Assembly (NCBI RefSeq): GCF_033118175.1
Contig: NC_083693.1
Coordinates: 57,405,981 to 57,469,980 of the forward strand
Reading direction: 5' to 3'
Length of the DNA stretch: 64,000 nucleotides
From: Dama dama
Taxonomy: Eukaryota; Chordata; Mammalia; Artiodactyla; Cervidae
Below the pieces are notes generated by a model. That model worked only from the letters and a program-made list of their open reading frames with translations. It did not search any database and was not told where the DNA came from. Every line of letters starts with the position of its first letter. Within the stretch, counting starts at the first letter, position 1. The translations under genes were made by a program, and so were the position numbers. Shown here piece by piece: positions 11,590 to 23,833 of this stretch.

Positions 11590-12070
11590 TCAATTATTTT
11601 TTTATTGAACTATAGTTTATGTGTGAGGCTTCCTTGGTGGCTCAGTGGTAAAGAATCCACCTACCAATTCAGGAGATGTAGACTTGACCCCTGGGTTGGA
11701 AAAATCCCCTGGAGAAGGAAATGGTAACCCACTCCAGTATTCTTGCCTGGGAAACCCCATAGTCAGAGGAGCCTGATGGTCTACAGTCCATAAGGTTGCA
11801 AAAGAGTCAGACATGATTTAGCAACTAAACAACAACAGTTCATGTACGATATTAGAAGTTACAGGTATACAACATAGTGATTCACAATTTTTAAAGGTTG
11901 TATTCCATTTATAGTTACTATAAAATATTGACTATATTCCCTGTGTTGTAGAGGTCTTTTATTTTAAAAATTAGAAAGCATGATGAATATTTTTGTTTAT
12001 AAAGCTGGTTTTGTTTCAGGTGGTTTATTAGGAGGTATATCCTTAGGAGTGGAACTGCAGGATCAGATGA
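11590..12070 (-). mobile_element. Old L1 3' region, split by a Bov-tA
   Basis: tttttattgaactatagttt is followed (after the SINE at 11627-11836) by gaagttacaggtatacaaca, tagtgattcacaatttttaa, atattgactatattccctgt, and further on ggaggtatatccttaggagt. All are antisense wording of old L1 3' ends. The last part (12000-12070) may be a separate L1 piece. Confidence 0.7.
11627..11836 (+). mobile_element. Bov-tA SINE
   Basis: The tRNA-Glu-derived head (ggcttccttggtggctcag) with pol III box-B-like sequence is followed by the Bov-A body (cccactccagtattcttgcc) and the terminal gagtcagacatgatttagca. The tail is aacaacaac. The flanks agtttatgt and agttcatgt look like a mutated duplication. It sits inside an old L1. 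Confidence 0.93.
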
Positions 12071-12074
12071 TGAG

Positions 12075-13688
12075 AATCATTTTGAATGCAACATAGCAGG
12101 TCTTACCTGTTAATCTGAGAGCCCGAGTCTATTGAACCTTTGAAGACAAGGCATCCTAGGGGACACCACCTGTGATGCCTCCCAAGGAGGCTGAGCTGAA
12201 AAATATTTCCCGAGTGGCTTTCTGTATATGCTTTGATCTGAAGCTTTAATCATGGGGGAATGAGTGTTTTCCAAACCATTTACTACGATTCAGTGAGAGA
12301 TGTTTCTAATGTTCTTTGAATAGTGGAATTTTTTTTCCCCACAAAAGACAAGATGAGTTTGTCGGCAGCTACTCTTCTTGTCTCATGGGTTTTCCCTATT
12401 CAGTGTTTCATTACATGTGCTTTATTTGTAAGGTCCTGACTCAGTTAAAATATTCAAGCCACTTTAGCCTTGTACGTTAAAGACTATCATCAATAAATTC
12501 AAACGGGGTTAACCTTGGAGTGACATCTTCATTTCTGTGATAATGTACAGTATGTGAATCTTTTCATATCATTGGCCACACCATGATCGGGCTCTCATAT
12601 GTAAAGACCTTGGAACTTTAAATAAGTTACTTATTCATCTTCAGCTGGTTCGATTCATTTCTTTATAATGGTTTATTTCAAGTTCTTTCATTTGGCTCAA
12701 GCTGTTGATTGATGTTTCATGTGACCATTTTTCCTTTTCAGAAAGCAGGAAGATAGCTGGGACATAACTTCTTAGTAGCCTTTTAATATGAAAGCCTATT
12801 TTGTGTATGGCTGTTTCTGTAATCACTTGTGCATGACTGAGCTTAAATGGCTTGCTGACATTGCTGACGGATTACGGAACAAGCAATGAACTGACTTTTT
12901 TTTTTTCCTGGAGGGATGGGATGACTTTAAATGGTGGCGAATTATGCATTTTGTCCTTTGTTTCACTCTTCCTTTGGTGCTGTTTGGTGATTAATTTTAT
13001 AGGATATAATTGGAAATCCCCTAGATGAACTGTACAGTGGATGGTAGCTTCTGGTAAAAATGATCTTCTTGTCCAGTAATGATGGACATGGGATGGGAGC
13101 TGATGGTCTATTTGTGTTGTATGTATTTCTAAAAGGAAGGCTGAAGAACTCAGTTAAGGAGGAAGTTCTTTAACTATGTTCTTTGCAGGTCCATTGAATT
13201 ATGTAGACACCCCTCAGACTGTATTGATGCCCACCAGTCAAGAGTGGCAAGCTCTGTACCCTTTTGATTCACCAACTCATCTTATTTACAGTTTTTGGTG
13301 TTTGTTGGTGGTTTGTTGGTGTTGTTGAAGTCAAAGCTATTGTTAGGTTTGTCTAACACAGGATTGATAATAATTTGAGTCCAATATCTTAAAAATATGT
13401 GCTATTGATCACAAGGGGGCAACAGAAAGCAATATACAACCTTTTACCTTGTTGCCAGAAAAGACAAAATTCCATATATATAGTAAATATATAACATTTG
13501 ATTTGATTTTTCTTTTAAGGAGCCAGTCTTTGAATTCAAAATTTAATACTCTTAATGCTTCCTAAACTGTTTTAGCAAGGAAAAAATTGAGTAATGAAGG
13601 GAAATAGAGATTATCAATATAACAAAACAAATAATGAATAAAATTTAGCTTTCTTTCTTTCTATTTTTGGTAGAAGCAGTGTTTTTTA
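12075..13688. other. Unassigned stretch
   Basis: No recognised gene or repeat. It holds a T run at 12896-12907 and GT-rich text at 13292-13330 (gtttgttggtggtttgttgg). It reads like unique intergenic or intronic DNA. Confidence 0.4.
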
Positions 13689-13689
13689 T

Positions 13690-13880
13690 GGGCTCCAGAT
13701 TCTGGCTACTTGCTGTGAAAGCTGAGACAAGTTATGAGAGCTTTTAAAGCCCTTGCAAAATAGAGATAATAATGTACCTACCTCAAAAGCTTATGGGACT
13801 ATGAGGTTTGAATGAAATGATCCATGTAAATTGCTGTATGTAGTATGCAGTACATTTTCTAGAAATCTTGGCTACTATTA
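13690..13880 (+). mobile_element. MIR SINE fragment
   Basis: Sense MIR wording: gagataataatgtacctacc, tcaaaag...gaatgaaatgatccatgta, then a diverged end. Old and degraded. Confidence 0.7.
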
Positions 13881-13884
13881 TATG

Positions 13885-14225
13885 TTCCCGAGACCATACC
13901 AAGTACTGTATGAATGAGCTTATTTTCTCTTCTTGTATGAAGAAACATATTTTGAAAAATTAAGTGAAATTTACAAGGTCACAGCAAATGGGCTCAGGCT
14001 GTCTCATATCAAAATAATATACCTTATCTGTAATTTTATATTTAATGCCTTACCTAGTTGTTAGATAATTCCTCCCCACCCCCCCCTCCCCTACACACAC
14101 ACAATTTTATCAGAAAACTGAGAGTCAGAGGGTTTTTATAATATGTTAAAGATCCTCAAGTTACTCGGTCACTAGCTGAGGTTTGAATGTTGTTCTGACC
14201 AGACTTCAAATGTCCATCACCCTGC
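13885..14225 (-). mobile_element. MIR-like fragments around a C-rich/(CA)n patch
   Basis: 13890-14010 (ccaagtactgtatgaatgag, aggtcacagcaaatgggctc) and 14108-14225 (tcagaaaactgagagtcaga, ctcggtcactagctgaggtt) both read as antisense MIR. Between them, 14071-14105 is C-rich followed by a short (AC)n. They could be one MIR duplicated, or two. Confidence 0.55.
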
Positions 14226-14359
14226 TTCTCTGAATATGATGTGAGATTATGCTGTTTGAGGAAGGGGTTTATGTAAGCAATGCTGTTCCATTAGTTTTCT
14301 ATTCTCTTGTGTTTTTTAAAAACAACTATACTCACTGAACATTTAAGAAATCAACTTTA

Positions 14360-14880
14360 AAATAAATCAGCAAAAATACTAATGAGATGCTACTGCAGAA
14401 TTACCTGATTGGCTACAAACTTAAAAGACTGACAGTCACAAATGCTGGCAAGGATGTGGAGTAACTACAACTCTTACACATTGTTTGTGAAAATGGTACC
14501 ACTGTTTTGAAAGAATGTCTGACAATTTCTCATCAATCTAAATACTTACCCTACCCTATGACCTGGCAATCCTAATCCTAGGTATTTACCTAAAAGACAT
14601 AAAAATTTGTGTCCACAAAAAGACTTTATATTCATAGCAACTTTATTCATTATGGGCCCAAACTGGAAAAACCAGAAATGTTCATGAATAGAGACTAGAC
14701 AAATTGAAGTATAGTCATAACAGTATGCTACTTTGTAATTAGAAGGAATACACTATTGTTCAATGTGACAATAGAGATAAATCTCACACATCATGCTAAG
14801 TGAAAGAAGCTGGTGTACACACTGTTTGATTACATTATATGATGTTCTAGGACAGGTAAAATAAATCCATGATGGTGCTT
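14360..14880 (+). mobile_element. Ancient L1 3' end (ORF2 C-terminus/3' region)
   Basis: Sense order: gctggcaaggatgtggagta, ctatgacctggcaatcctaa, cctaggtatttacctaaaag, catagcaactttattcatta, catgctaagtgaaagaagct and gatgttctaggacaggtaaa. This is the standard order at the end of old mammalian L1 ORF2 and the start of the 3' UTR. No open frame survives. Confidence 0.88.
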
Positions 14881-15027
14881 CTGTCCCTAAGACACAGTGA
14901 CCTGCTTCTCAGGGGTATTAATGAGAGACCTGCAAGTATTTAAGACAATACCTGTGTATCACAGACAACTGTGAAGGTCTCTCTTTAACAGACCTTGGTT
15001 TCTGTAGGGCATTTTGGGGAGGAATAA

Positions 15028-15500
15028 AGGACTTATTATTTATGTCCACCCTGTGGGCAGTTTTCCCTGAAACTTCTAACTCATCCAGTTAGAAAAACCA
15101 ATAGGAAATTTGTTCTAGCATTAGCTGAAGTGATCCATGACACCACTTCAGCCCTGGAGGGCATTCAGACCAGCTTGAACTCACTGGCCTGGGTTGTTCT
15201 GAATGATAAAATTGCTTTTGGTTTCTTCTTTGTAGGCCAAGGCTGAGTCTCTATAGTCACTAGTACATCTTGCTATACATGGATTAATGCTTTGGGGCAA
15301 GCAGAAATGTCAATACACAGAATTAAGGAGGGAGAAAACTACCTGGCTAACTAAGGTAAACTCTGGTGGTTTATCAGAATTGTTTAGCTGACTGGGTCTG
15401 GAATTCTGAGGATGGCATGATTAAAATCAATACTGCTTGAAATTCTGTTGATAATAGCTTCAGTTATATGTTGTGTTAGACAAATTGAATGGATTTGGCC
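15028..15500 (+). pseudogene. Decayed retroviral env transmembrane-subunit fragment
   Basis: A frame open from about 15028 to 15243 contains, from 15121, an N-terminal heptad-like run leading to the phrase SLNSLAWVVLND. This is the pattern of the conserved immunosuppressive-type segment of gammaretrovirus-like TM proteins. After a stop and frame slip, TSCYTWIN appears near 15270, the place where the TM cysteine cluster is expected. Further frame slips lead to a hydrophobic stretch around 15430-15475 that could be the membrane span. Several stops and frameshifts make it nonfunctional. No LTR was found beside it. An L1 ends just upstream. This is a family-level inference from motif order only. 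Confidence 0.6.
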
Positions 15501-17560
15501 CCTTAGTGACTGACAGAGTGGTGTACTAATGGGACAACTCATCAGAAGCCAGAATGGTGTCGAAATGAGTAGAGAGTAGAAATTGTAAGACAGTTTTCCA
15601 TGTGTCTCTTGTATTTCAGCATGTACTAAGAGTGAAACATTGACCTTCTTTGTCCCAGATCGTTTTTCAAGGATGTAACAGGGCATGCTTACTGCCTATT
15701 ATAAAAGACTGAGGTTCCCTAAGGCTCCAGAATCAATCTTGACACCAGTTATTTTCTTCTTTTTTAAAGGGGTAAACTGAAAGAGATTTGTTTGGGCATA
15801 GCCAAAAAGTTGTTTTTTAATTTTCTTAATATAATAATAATATACAAAATGATGGGTAAGATGTCAAATATTACATTGTATAAAACCTCCAAGTAAAATA
15901 TTTTTAGATTTTTAATTAAAATCTTGTCCTTGCTTCCAAGAATACAGCTTTTGATATTATGTTTTATGCTTGAAATAGCAACATACAATTCCTGATCAAG
16001 GTTTTAAATGGTCTCATTGAATTCTTGATAGTCACCCTTCAATAGAGATTTTGCTGCTACTGGTGGATAGTGGCAAATAAAGGGCAACATTCACTGCTTT
16101 TTCCTTTGATGAATCATCTTTTCTTGCCATTGAACAGAATTTAGATAATCTAATCTCTAAATTGTTCTTTTTTTCCCATCTAACAGCTATCACTTTCCTT
16201 TTCAATGACAAATGTAATGTTAATATTTTTTATGATTATTTGAATAGATTTCAGATCCACCTGAGCTTTTCATATTACATATTTCAAAAATAATAGAGAA
16301 TTTCCTTAGGAATATGCAATTATTGCTCTACTGGCCTTAAAAATTTTTCTTAGGATTTAAACAATGAAGTTACCAGTGAGTCATTTTAGCCTCATTTTCA
16401 AGGTTAAATTTTTGCTTGTAAATAGATAAACTTTGTCAGTACACTGTGTATTTCACAGGGTCCTTGCAATTTTCAATTAACCTCATCTAGGATCTCAGCA
16501 AGATCCAGCATGTTTTGAAGCCAGTGATTTATCTTTCGAAGAGTTTTTCAAAGTGAATGTAATTCACAATTTTTTTTTTTCAATTCATCTCTTAGCTCAT
16601 AAACTCTTAGAAAAACTCCCCTTGAATAGTTAGCCTGCTTGAGTGTGAAATGGCAGAGACAGGTCTTCTGAACCTAAAGCTAAGAAGAGAAGGAGCTATG
16701 GAGGCTTGGATGTTATTGGGGTCACTTTTTAAATAACAATTTTTGATGTAGAATTTAGACCAACAGATAAAATTTTTATAGCAAAGAAAAAATTTTATTT
16801 CTGTGAATAAATATTGCTTGAATCTCAGGATTTTCAGAATGAACTTGATAGCACCGTCTTTACACTTTTTTGGACACTAGTTGTTAAAATGAGGTAGAAC
16901 TCAGGCTGATTGGTGAGGAAGTCATCCTACTCAAATGAGAGTCAGCAGAACTATGGGCACTATTTAAGCACTTGTATTTGAACCTACTGCCCCATATCCC
17001 ATCCTAAATAAGTAATGCTTTGGAGGATTATTTACTTTCCCTAGACCATACAATTTGATTATTCACTACTAATTCCCATAGACTTCCCTCATATTTTGTT
17101 ATACACCATTATCCTTCCTCTTCTAAAAACCCATGTGTGTGTTAGCACTCCATCCTCTTTGTCAAAAATATCAAGAATATAAAAGGTAAAAAGGTTTTTA
17201 CCCCACCTGAAAGCTAACAACATGGCACAGTTTCATGGCTGCTGGTAGAAGACACAAAATCACTTTGTCAGAGGATGGTTTGTTACCCACAGTAATAGCA
17301 ATAGCCAGAATATCAGTATTTCTCTTAATCGCCAGAGTGAAGAGAACCAGATGATATCTAACATGCTGTAGGCTGCATTTTAGGAAAGAAATTCTGAGCT
17401 TAATCTTTTATAGTGGAAAATCAACATGCTGGCTTTCTGCTCCAGAGGAAGACACCATCTCTGTCTTCCAAGGCTGTCGTTGATGTAAAAGTACCCAGAG
17501 ATAGTCTAGAACAAAGAATAGTTCATAGCTCATAATGTGTGCAGAAATGTGAGAGCCCTA
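15501..17560. other. Unassigned stretch
   Basis: No recognised gene. The minus-strand 100-codon frame at 15384-15686 overlaps the env relic's end on the other strand and has no recognisable domain. Some of this region may be further decayed ERV sequence. The rest is AT-rich unique DNA. Confidence 0.35.
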
Positions 17561-17651
17561 TGGAGAAATGTCTCCCAATAAAATCATCCATACAGAGTTT
17601 AATGACCTGTTGACATCACTGACCTTCACCTCTTTTTTGTTTCACCTCCCT

Positions 17652-17849
17652 CTCCTCAAAGCTCTGCACTTGACTTTAGTCTCATCTAGAAGTTCCCTTT
17701 CTGTAAAATCTTTAACTCTCCTCAAAGCTCTGCACTTGACTTTAGTCTCATCTAGAAGTTCCCTTTCTGTAAAATCTTTAACTCTCCTCAAAGCTCTGCA
17801 CTTGACTTTAGTCTCATCTAGAAGTTCCCTTTCTGTAAAATCTTTAACT
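17652..17849. repeat. Perfect tandem repeat, 66 bp x 3
   Basis: Copies start at 17652, 17718 and 17784, each beginning ctcctcaaagctctgcac and ending aaatctttaact. By eye the three copies are identical. Because 66 is a multiple of three, the plus frame repeats a 22-residue phrase, which explains the 95-codon open frame at 17568-17855. That is not evidence of a protein. Identity of all copies implies a recent expansion, or an assembly effect. Confidence 0.95.
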
Positions 17850-20499
17850 CTTTAACATCAAACTCGGACCAAAATCTCCCCACCTCTTTTTTTCTCACCA
17901 AGATTAAACATTCTGAAACTCTATCAGGCTTTCCTTGTGTTCAACCACCCCTTATTTTCCTAGTCTTTCCTTCTTGGTCTCAATACCTTCCCTTCTCAGC
18001 CTAAGCTGCACCTACTCTCTCTCTCCAGAATCCTCAATGTCTTTGCTTCTCTTTCTTCTGTGAATACTAGTTTGCCACTTGACAGCTCTGAGTTATCTGC
18101 CACCTCCTTTCTCTGTTTCTGATCCCAAGCTTTCAAACAAATCTGGAAAAAAATTGACCTTGTTGACAAAAGCATCAAGAATGATGATTTCTAATTTCAG
18201 CAGCTTCAGTCCATCTTCCTAGTTTGACTTCTTACTTGTAAAATATTTTGGAGAGACAGTAAGCATCACAGCAATGAAAACTGGAATAGGCCTCAGATAA
18301 CCGGCACAATAAAATGTTTATTATAATGCTAGCAATAAATATAAGGCACTTTTCTATCTTACATCCCTCTGGGTAATGGGCCAAAAGTATTTTAAGTTTA
18401 CTAAAGTGAAAATAATTAATCCTTTCTTGAAGGTAGATTAAAATAGCCCCAAATAACATGCTTGATCTATATTGTGGTTATTTTTACTCAATTTCAGCTG
18501 AAGTTCAGGGAAAAAGTGTTGCAAGGTGACTTGCAAATTTTACTGTTTATCGTGTTGTTGTTTTCCATTAGATAGTTAAACATATTCTGAGTGTCAGGAG
18601 CTTTGCCATTAAGACGGGTGATGAAAATATGACAGTGAATACGCTGATGGTTTTAGTTTATGATGCATTTTAAGCTGTGCCTCTCTAATAGTGAAATCCT
18701 TCAGCATTTTTTAGTGGGGGTGAACCATCATGTAATTTACAAAACTAAATTTCTGTTTCAAAGAGGAGTCATGCTTTATATCAACTGGTGAAAGTAGAGA
18801 GTATGGGGGGTTTTAGGAGGAAGACCTGAAATTGTACTATGGATACACATTTTGACATTTTATTTCATCTCTTCCTGAGGACAGTACTTACTAAACATCA
18901 AATTTGTACAACATCAAATTTCTTAGTGAAAATCAAATAGGTAGATACTATCTAGTAGGCTTCCAATATTTACGTTTAGGATAATTATTGAGTTAAAAAT
19001 GGAAAGGTAATAAAATAGACATTGTGTCAAACTAGGGCAAAAAAAAAAAAAAGGAAGTCACTAGCTAGAATGAACATGAGAAAACCTGTATGCTTAACAG
19101 ACAAGAGTGGGCCTAAAAGTGAGTTGTGTTAGGGCACTTTTATTTGTTAGTAAGTTTTCTTGAAGTTTCTAAAGGCTTTTTTTTTTTTTTCTTTTTCTTT
19201 TTCCTTTAGAAGCAATGTTAGAAGCAGTAGCTTCCTAGTCTTGGAAACAAAAATCTGCTTAACTTGCTGTGAATCTGAACCATAAAAAATACAATACTAT
19301 CAATTCAATGAGAGACCTTAAAATAATTGTGAGTGCTGCTCCCCATGACTAGGGGAACTTTAAGACTTGATTGCTATTCCTGACTCCTCCATTAGTTTAG
19401 GTGAGCTGCTTAATCTCTGTGGGTATTCTTAAAATAAAGAAGGTGGGTTTGATAATCTTTAAATTCACTTCCAGTTCTAAAATTCTTTTGTATTCCTATC
19501 CCTATTCCTATTTCCTTCCCTTTTTAGAAACACGAAGACCTTACAGAATTCTTCAGAAGCAATTCTTTTTGTCTTCCTGCTGGCATTAGAAAAAAAAAAT
19601 TAGAAAGTCTCTCTTTTATCAGAATAGATTATAGGTTCTCATTTTGTGAGCTATTATGTATTTGGGTGGTATTCACCTTCTTTATGCTTCTGAAATAATG
19701 GCAAAGCCATGTTTGTGTGCACAGTTTCCTTTGATAAAGATAAAAGTAGATTGCAGGAAGCCATGATCATCTCAGTGACAGCCTCTTGAGTTTTTCTGCA
19801 GTAACTTATTTCAGAGAAGCTCAGTGATTTAATGTACATTAACTCACTGCTCACACAGGCCTGTCTGAGAAGTGGGAATGGCTGGTATTTTACCATTATG
19901 TGTCCTTACAGAAAGGCAAAGAGGAAGAACCAAAGTGAAATGGAGTGAATTTAATCTGACTAAAAGGCATCTTGGGTTTTCACTCCCTGCTTTGTGGGAA
20001 GAGAACACCCAGAGCCTATCCCCACACAGCACTTAGCACTTCGCGTTGCTTTTACTTATTCATGGGTCTTTCTCACCCACTAGGCTGTGAGTTTTTGAAG
20101 GACACTGCCTAGCACACGATGAATCCTGCAGTGTTTCCCGAAATAACATGGACCTTACCCTATGCAGCCCAGATTCTTTACTGCAGACCCAGTTTTGCCA
20201 GATCTTTGATGTATTTACCAGGGATGGATCCCTGAGGCCCCCATCAAATCCCTAAATTTCAAGACCTAGGAATATCTGCACAAGTAATTGACTTACTTCA
20301 GACTCACATTTTTGTTTATTTTGTGCTACAACTTGGCCATCTTTTAAAAATTGGTTAAATAAAGACTTCTCTCTTACCTGATGCCCATTTTCCCCAAAGT
20401 CACAAAATTTTATTACTTTGACAATAACTACAGGTGGGAAAAAATGTCAGGTTGGGATATATTGTGTACATCAGGTTTTTAAATTCTTGGGATGATGGT
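17850..20499. other. Unassigned stretch with pyrimidine-rich start
   Basis: 17850-18230 is pyrimidine-rich and looks like an old, unclassified interspersed repeat or processed sequence that also hosts the 66 bp array. 19350-19490 has MIR-superfamily-like wording (aattcacttccagttctaaa). 20040-20130 resembles an L2 3' tail (cccactaggctgtgagtttt). Poly-A/T runs occur at 19039-19053 and 19178-19190. No gene is seen. Confidence 0.35.
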
Positions 20500-20745
20500 G
20501 ATGATATTAGTAATAGTTGCTGCTTCTTTCTTTGTGACGGGACTGTTGTTTTACATGTATTTCTACTCATTTACTTCTCAAAATAATATAGTAAGGGTAG
20601 GTATCATCCTCATTTTCCATATGAACAAACTGATAAACATAGATTTAATATAACTTTGCACAAAATCAACAGCTAGTTAGAGGCAGTAGGCTTCAAACCC
20701 ACATAGTCTACATTTAAAATCCGTGCTCATGACTGTGTTTAATTG
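20500..20745 (-). mobile_element. MIR SINE, long fragment
   Basis: Antisense MIR: ttctactcatttacttctca, aggtatcatcctcattttcc, gcaggcttcaaacccaca-like wording and a terminal tccgtgctcatgact. Diverged. Confidence 0.75.
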
Positions 20746-22480
20746 CTTCTTGGATTTAAATTATTTTCTTTTTTTTCACATTGAACAGTTTGGAAGGAAA
20801 GCAATGAGATTTTAACAAAGAATTGTTGAATCCTTTGACGGGAGCCCTCATAAGCAGGCCAAAGTTTAGTTGTGTAGATTATCATTTCATAAGAGATGTT
20901 ATCAGTGACATATTACAGAGTTTTAGCAGTCAAAATTTTAATACATGCAGCTTTTTTTTTTTTCTTGGATTATTTGCAGGCATACCATCATAGGTTTCTG
21001 ATATGTAATTATTAGTCATTTGGTTGAGGCATGAATTTGAGTCCTATGCACTTTGTGATGTGTGGGAAGGAGTCAGTTGCATAGTAAATATTTACTGTTT
21101 TGGCTGCTGGGCATTTAATTCTTTTTGGTGAGGAATTCTGAGCTTCAACAGAGCCACTCCTGCCTCACTCTCAGCTCTGTACTCTGAGTGAAGCAGCTCA
21201 AGTCCCTCTGGTCCTGCAGCACAACATATAACCTCAGGTTATTCCAGTCACTTCTGTTCTCCTCATTACAGTTACTGTTTCAGAGATGAACAATGAAACA
21301 CCTACCAGGGGGTCTTCACAGCTACATGAGACATTTAAACTCACTTCCACACGTCACCCTGATACTAGTTTACTCAGAAGGTTATAGGAGAGAAAACAGC
21401 TTGCCTGTGGCATTAGACATGCTTTCTCTGCAAGAGACTTGCAGTGGCCTAGCATAGCAATACAGCCCGGGGCAAGGAAACAAGATTCATATTGCACAGC
21501 TGAGAAAGAGAGGCCCTTGAAGAGCCAGGATCTCTTGTAACAAATCCGGAGGTCTAGCTCTCAGGGTCTCTGCAAGGGAAATATCAGTTTTAAGAGTCAC
21601 TGAACTCAAGGGACCCCAAAGCATAGCAGCCTCATCAGCTGTTCAGTTGATAGAGTTTTTTTTTTATCAGGTCCTGATGCAAATTACTAATCAAGCATCA
21701 TTTTTTATTACAAGAAAAGTTGTCTAACAATGCAGCTGACTCTTGACTCTTACCAGGTGTCTAGGAGAAGAGAGTGAGTCAGTTGACCCAAGGTCAGATT
21801 CTGACTCAGTGGGGGAAATGGTTTTGTTAATCCTTTATCCGTAGGACTAATTTCTGGGACTATAAAACATGTATCAGGAAATCAGGCTCTGCCCTTGTTG
21901 TTAGACTCTAACCTGAAAGGATATATCACAGGGAATTTCTGTAGCCACATTACTGACACCTGAGAAGAGGCTCTCTTAGAATGGACCTAATCAGACAAAA
22001 TAGAGCTTGGCAAGAGGGGAAGAAAAACCCGATCCCAGTGGTTTTAATAAGCACTAAAAGCTATTCTACTCTAGGCCTTTTCAGTCATTTAAGTCAACAG
22101 TTTCACTTTTGGCTTAAGCCACTGAGTTGGGCAAATGGAATCCAATAAAAGATTATTAAATGAATATATCTACATTGCTGATCACTTCTGTTTATTTTGT
22201 TTTGATTGGTGATAGAGGACAGGTTGTTTTTTTTTTTTTTCAAATAAAAAAATGGCATCTGTGAAAAACATTGCTCAGTGGGTGGTAGATATGATTCTCT
22301 TTAATCACTTACTAAGGCTTAACAATAAAACAATCAAGTTGAATAAAAATTATAAGAGCTAAAAAAATAGCTGAATGGTGGCATTAGAGCTGAGTACCCT
22401 TTAATTGATTAAATTGATTCACTCATTGCTGTATTCAACAGTTACTGAATATTCTGTGCAGAAAACAAAAGCCTTTTAGC
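20746..22480. other. Unassigned stretch
   Basis: No recognised gene or repeat. T runs occur at about 20951-20963 and 22226-22240. The rest is unique-looking DNA. Confidence 0.4.
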
Positions 22481-22493
22481 CTTTAGAAATGAC

Positions 22494-22714
22494 CTTTTCA
22501 TAGGCTTTGTGCTAGTCACTCAGTCATGTCCGACTCTCTGCCATCCCATGGACTGTAGCCTGTCAGGCTTCTCTGAGTTTGGAGTTCTCCAGGCAAGAAT
22601 ACTGGAGTGGGTTGCCATTTCCTTTTACCAGGAGATCTTCCCGACCCAGGGATCGAACCTGTGTCTCCTGCATTGCAGGCAGACTCTCTGTCGTCTGAGC
22701 CAGCAGGGAAGCCC
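22494..22714 (-). mobile_element. Bov-tA SINE
   Basis: Antisense Bov-tA: cactcagtcatgtccgactc, ggcaagaatactggagtggg, gggatcgaacctgtgtctcc (box B complement), gccagcagggaagccc. Flanks ttagaaatgacc (22482-22493) and ttagcaatgacc (about 22715-22726) look like its duplication with one mismatch. Confidence 0.93.
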
Positions 22715-23055
22715 TTAGCAATGACCAGGTTAAACTTATTCGACAGAATGCTCCTCTGAGAAGCGGGGACCCAGTGCTTAGTCTTGACTTTGTAACTGGT
22801 TAAATAAGGGCAGAGCTGTGTGCTTCACCCTTCCCAGGTTGTTAGGAAATCATCCCTGCAAAGCTCCTGGAATTGGGCTGCTATGCTGCCCACATCATGT
22901 CTTTCACATCATGTCTCTGTGCACATCCCGCCCCCCCCACCTCCCCAGATTTCTGTTGTGTTGTGGTTCTGTCTAGCATGGCCCATGATGTCAACTGGTT
23001 AGTGTATGTGTTATTTTGGACAAGTACAAATCATGGGATAGAATCAGAAAGTGAT

Positions 23056-23200
23056 TGTCTTAGTCTCTCTGGGCTGCTATGTCTGACTAGGTGGCTTATA
23101 AACACCAAATTTATTCCTCAGAGTTCTGGGGGATGGGAAGTGCAAGATTAAGGTGTTGACAAATTCAGCGTCTGGTGAGAATATTTAGTCTGGTGAGACT
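23056..23200 (-). mobile_element. MaLR (MST/MLT1-type) LTR, 3' part in antisense
   Basis: cttagtctctctgggctgct, taggtggcttataaacacca, aatttattcctcagagttct and cagcgtctggtgag are the antisense MaLR LTR 3' half. The remainder of the same LTR lies at 23834-24030, so it has been split. Confidence 0.75.
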
Positions 23201-23833
23201 TTAAACATCGGTCAATTTAAAAAAAGAAGAAAGACCACAGCCACAGGGAGGTCACAGGAAAGAGACTCTCCCCCACTGCCCACTCCCTTCCCTCCTCCGG
23301 CCTGGGCCTCCTGGGGTGGGGGCCCTGTGGCCAGACACTGGTTTGGAAGTGGCTTCATAGACTTGTTAGGGAAGAGTCCCTCCCTGCCCGTTCTGTTTGT
23401 GGTCATGTCGGCTGTGTCCTGGCCTGGATCGTACCTGCAAGACCAGAAGCTGGGCTGCTATTTTTCCCAACCTTGCTGGCTTCTCCTCCTGTTGTATGGA
23501 ACTCAGTTTTCCATCTTAAACAACACAGAATATGAATATGTTTCAGGGGAGCCATGATGATGCCCCTCTAATCCCAGAGGGAAAGTGGAGTGGAGGGGAA
23601 CTGTTAATCTGTTTCACAGATGTGCAGACTGCAAGTTTCTGGGAGGAGGCCCAGCTTTTCCACCTGTGACTGCAGTCCCAGACCCGATTCGTCTTGCGCC
23701 CAGACTCCCTTGGATCAGCTGGCAATAAATGCCTGTGTCTTTTCCTAAGTCAGTTTTCCCAGCCTGCTCCTTGCTGTTCTTAAGAAAAATAGCAAGAGGC
23801 ACTGGGCTTCCCAGAGGCTTCTTGGCACACAGA
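23201..23833. other. Approximately 630 bp foreign segment splitting a MaLR LTR
   Basis: GC-richer than its surroundings, with no recognised repeat wording. It contains AATAAA in the plus strand at about 23725 (gcaataaatgcctgtgtc), which would suit an LTR R region or a transcript end, but no poly(A) follows. The open frames here are short and overlap on both strands. The phrase tctggtgaga occurs at about 23172 and 23191, next to its left edge. Nature unknown: an unrecognised solo LTR is one option, a processed transcript another. Confidence 0.45.

Noticed and set aside
17568..17855. 95-codon frame with a repeated 22-residue phrase, looking like a repeat protein
   Set aside because: It arises solely because the DNA tandem unit is 66 bp, a multiple of three. 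No start context, signal or domain is visible.
22494..22714. tRNA gene suggested by box A/B-like sequence in SINE heads
   Set aside because: The tRNA-Glu-like part is the diverged head of Bov-tA and cannot fold into a full cloverleaf. The same holds for the other Bov-tA and CHR copies.
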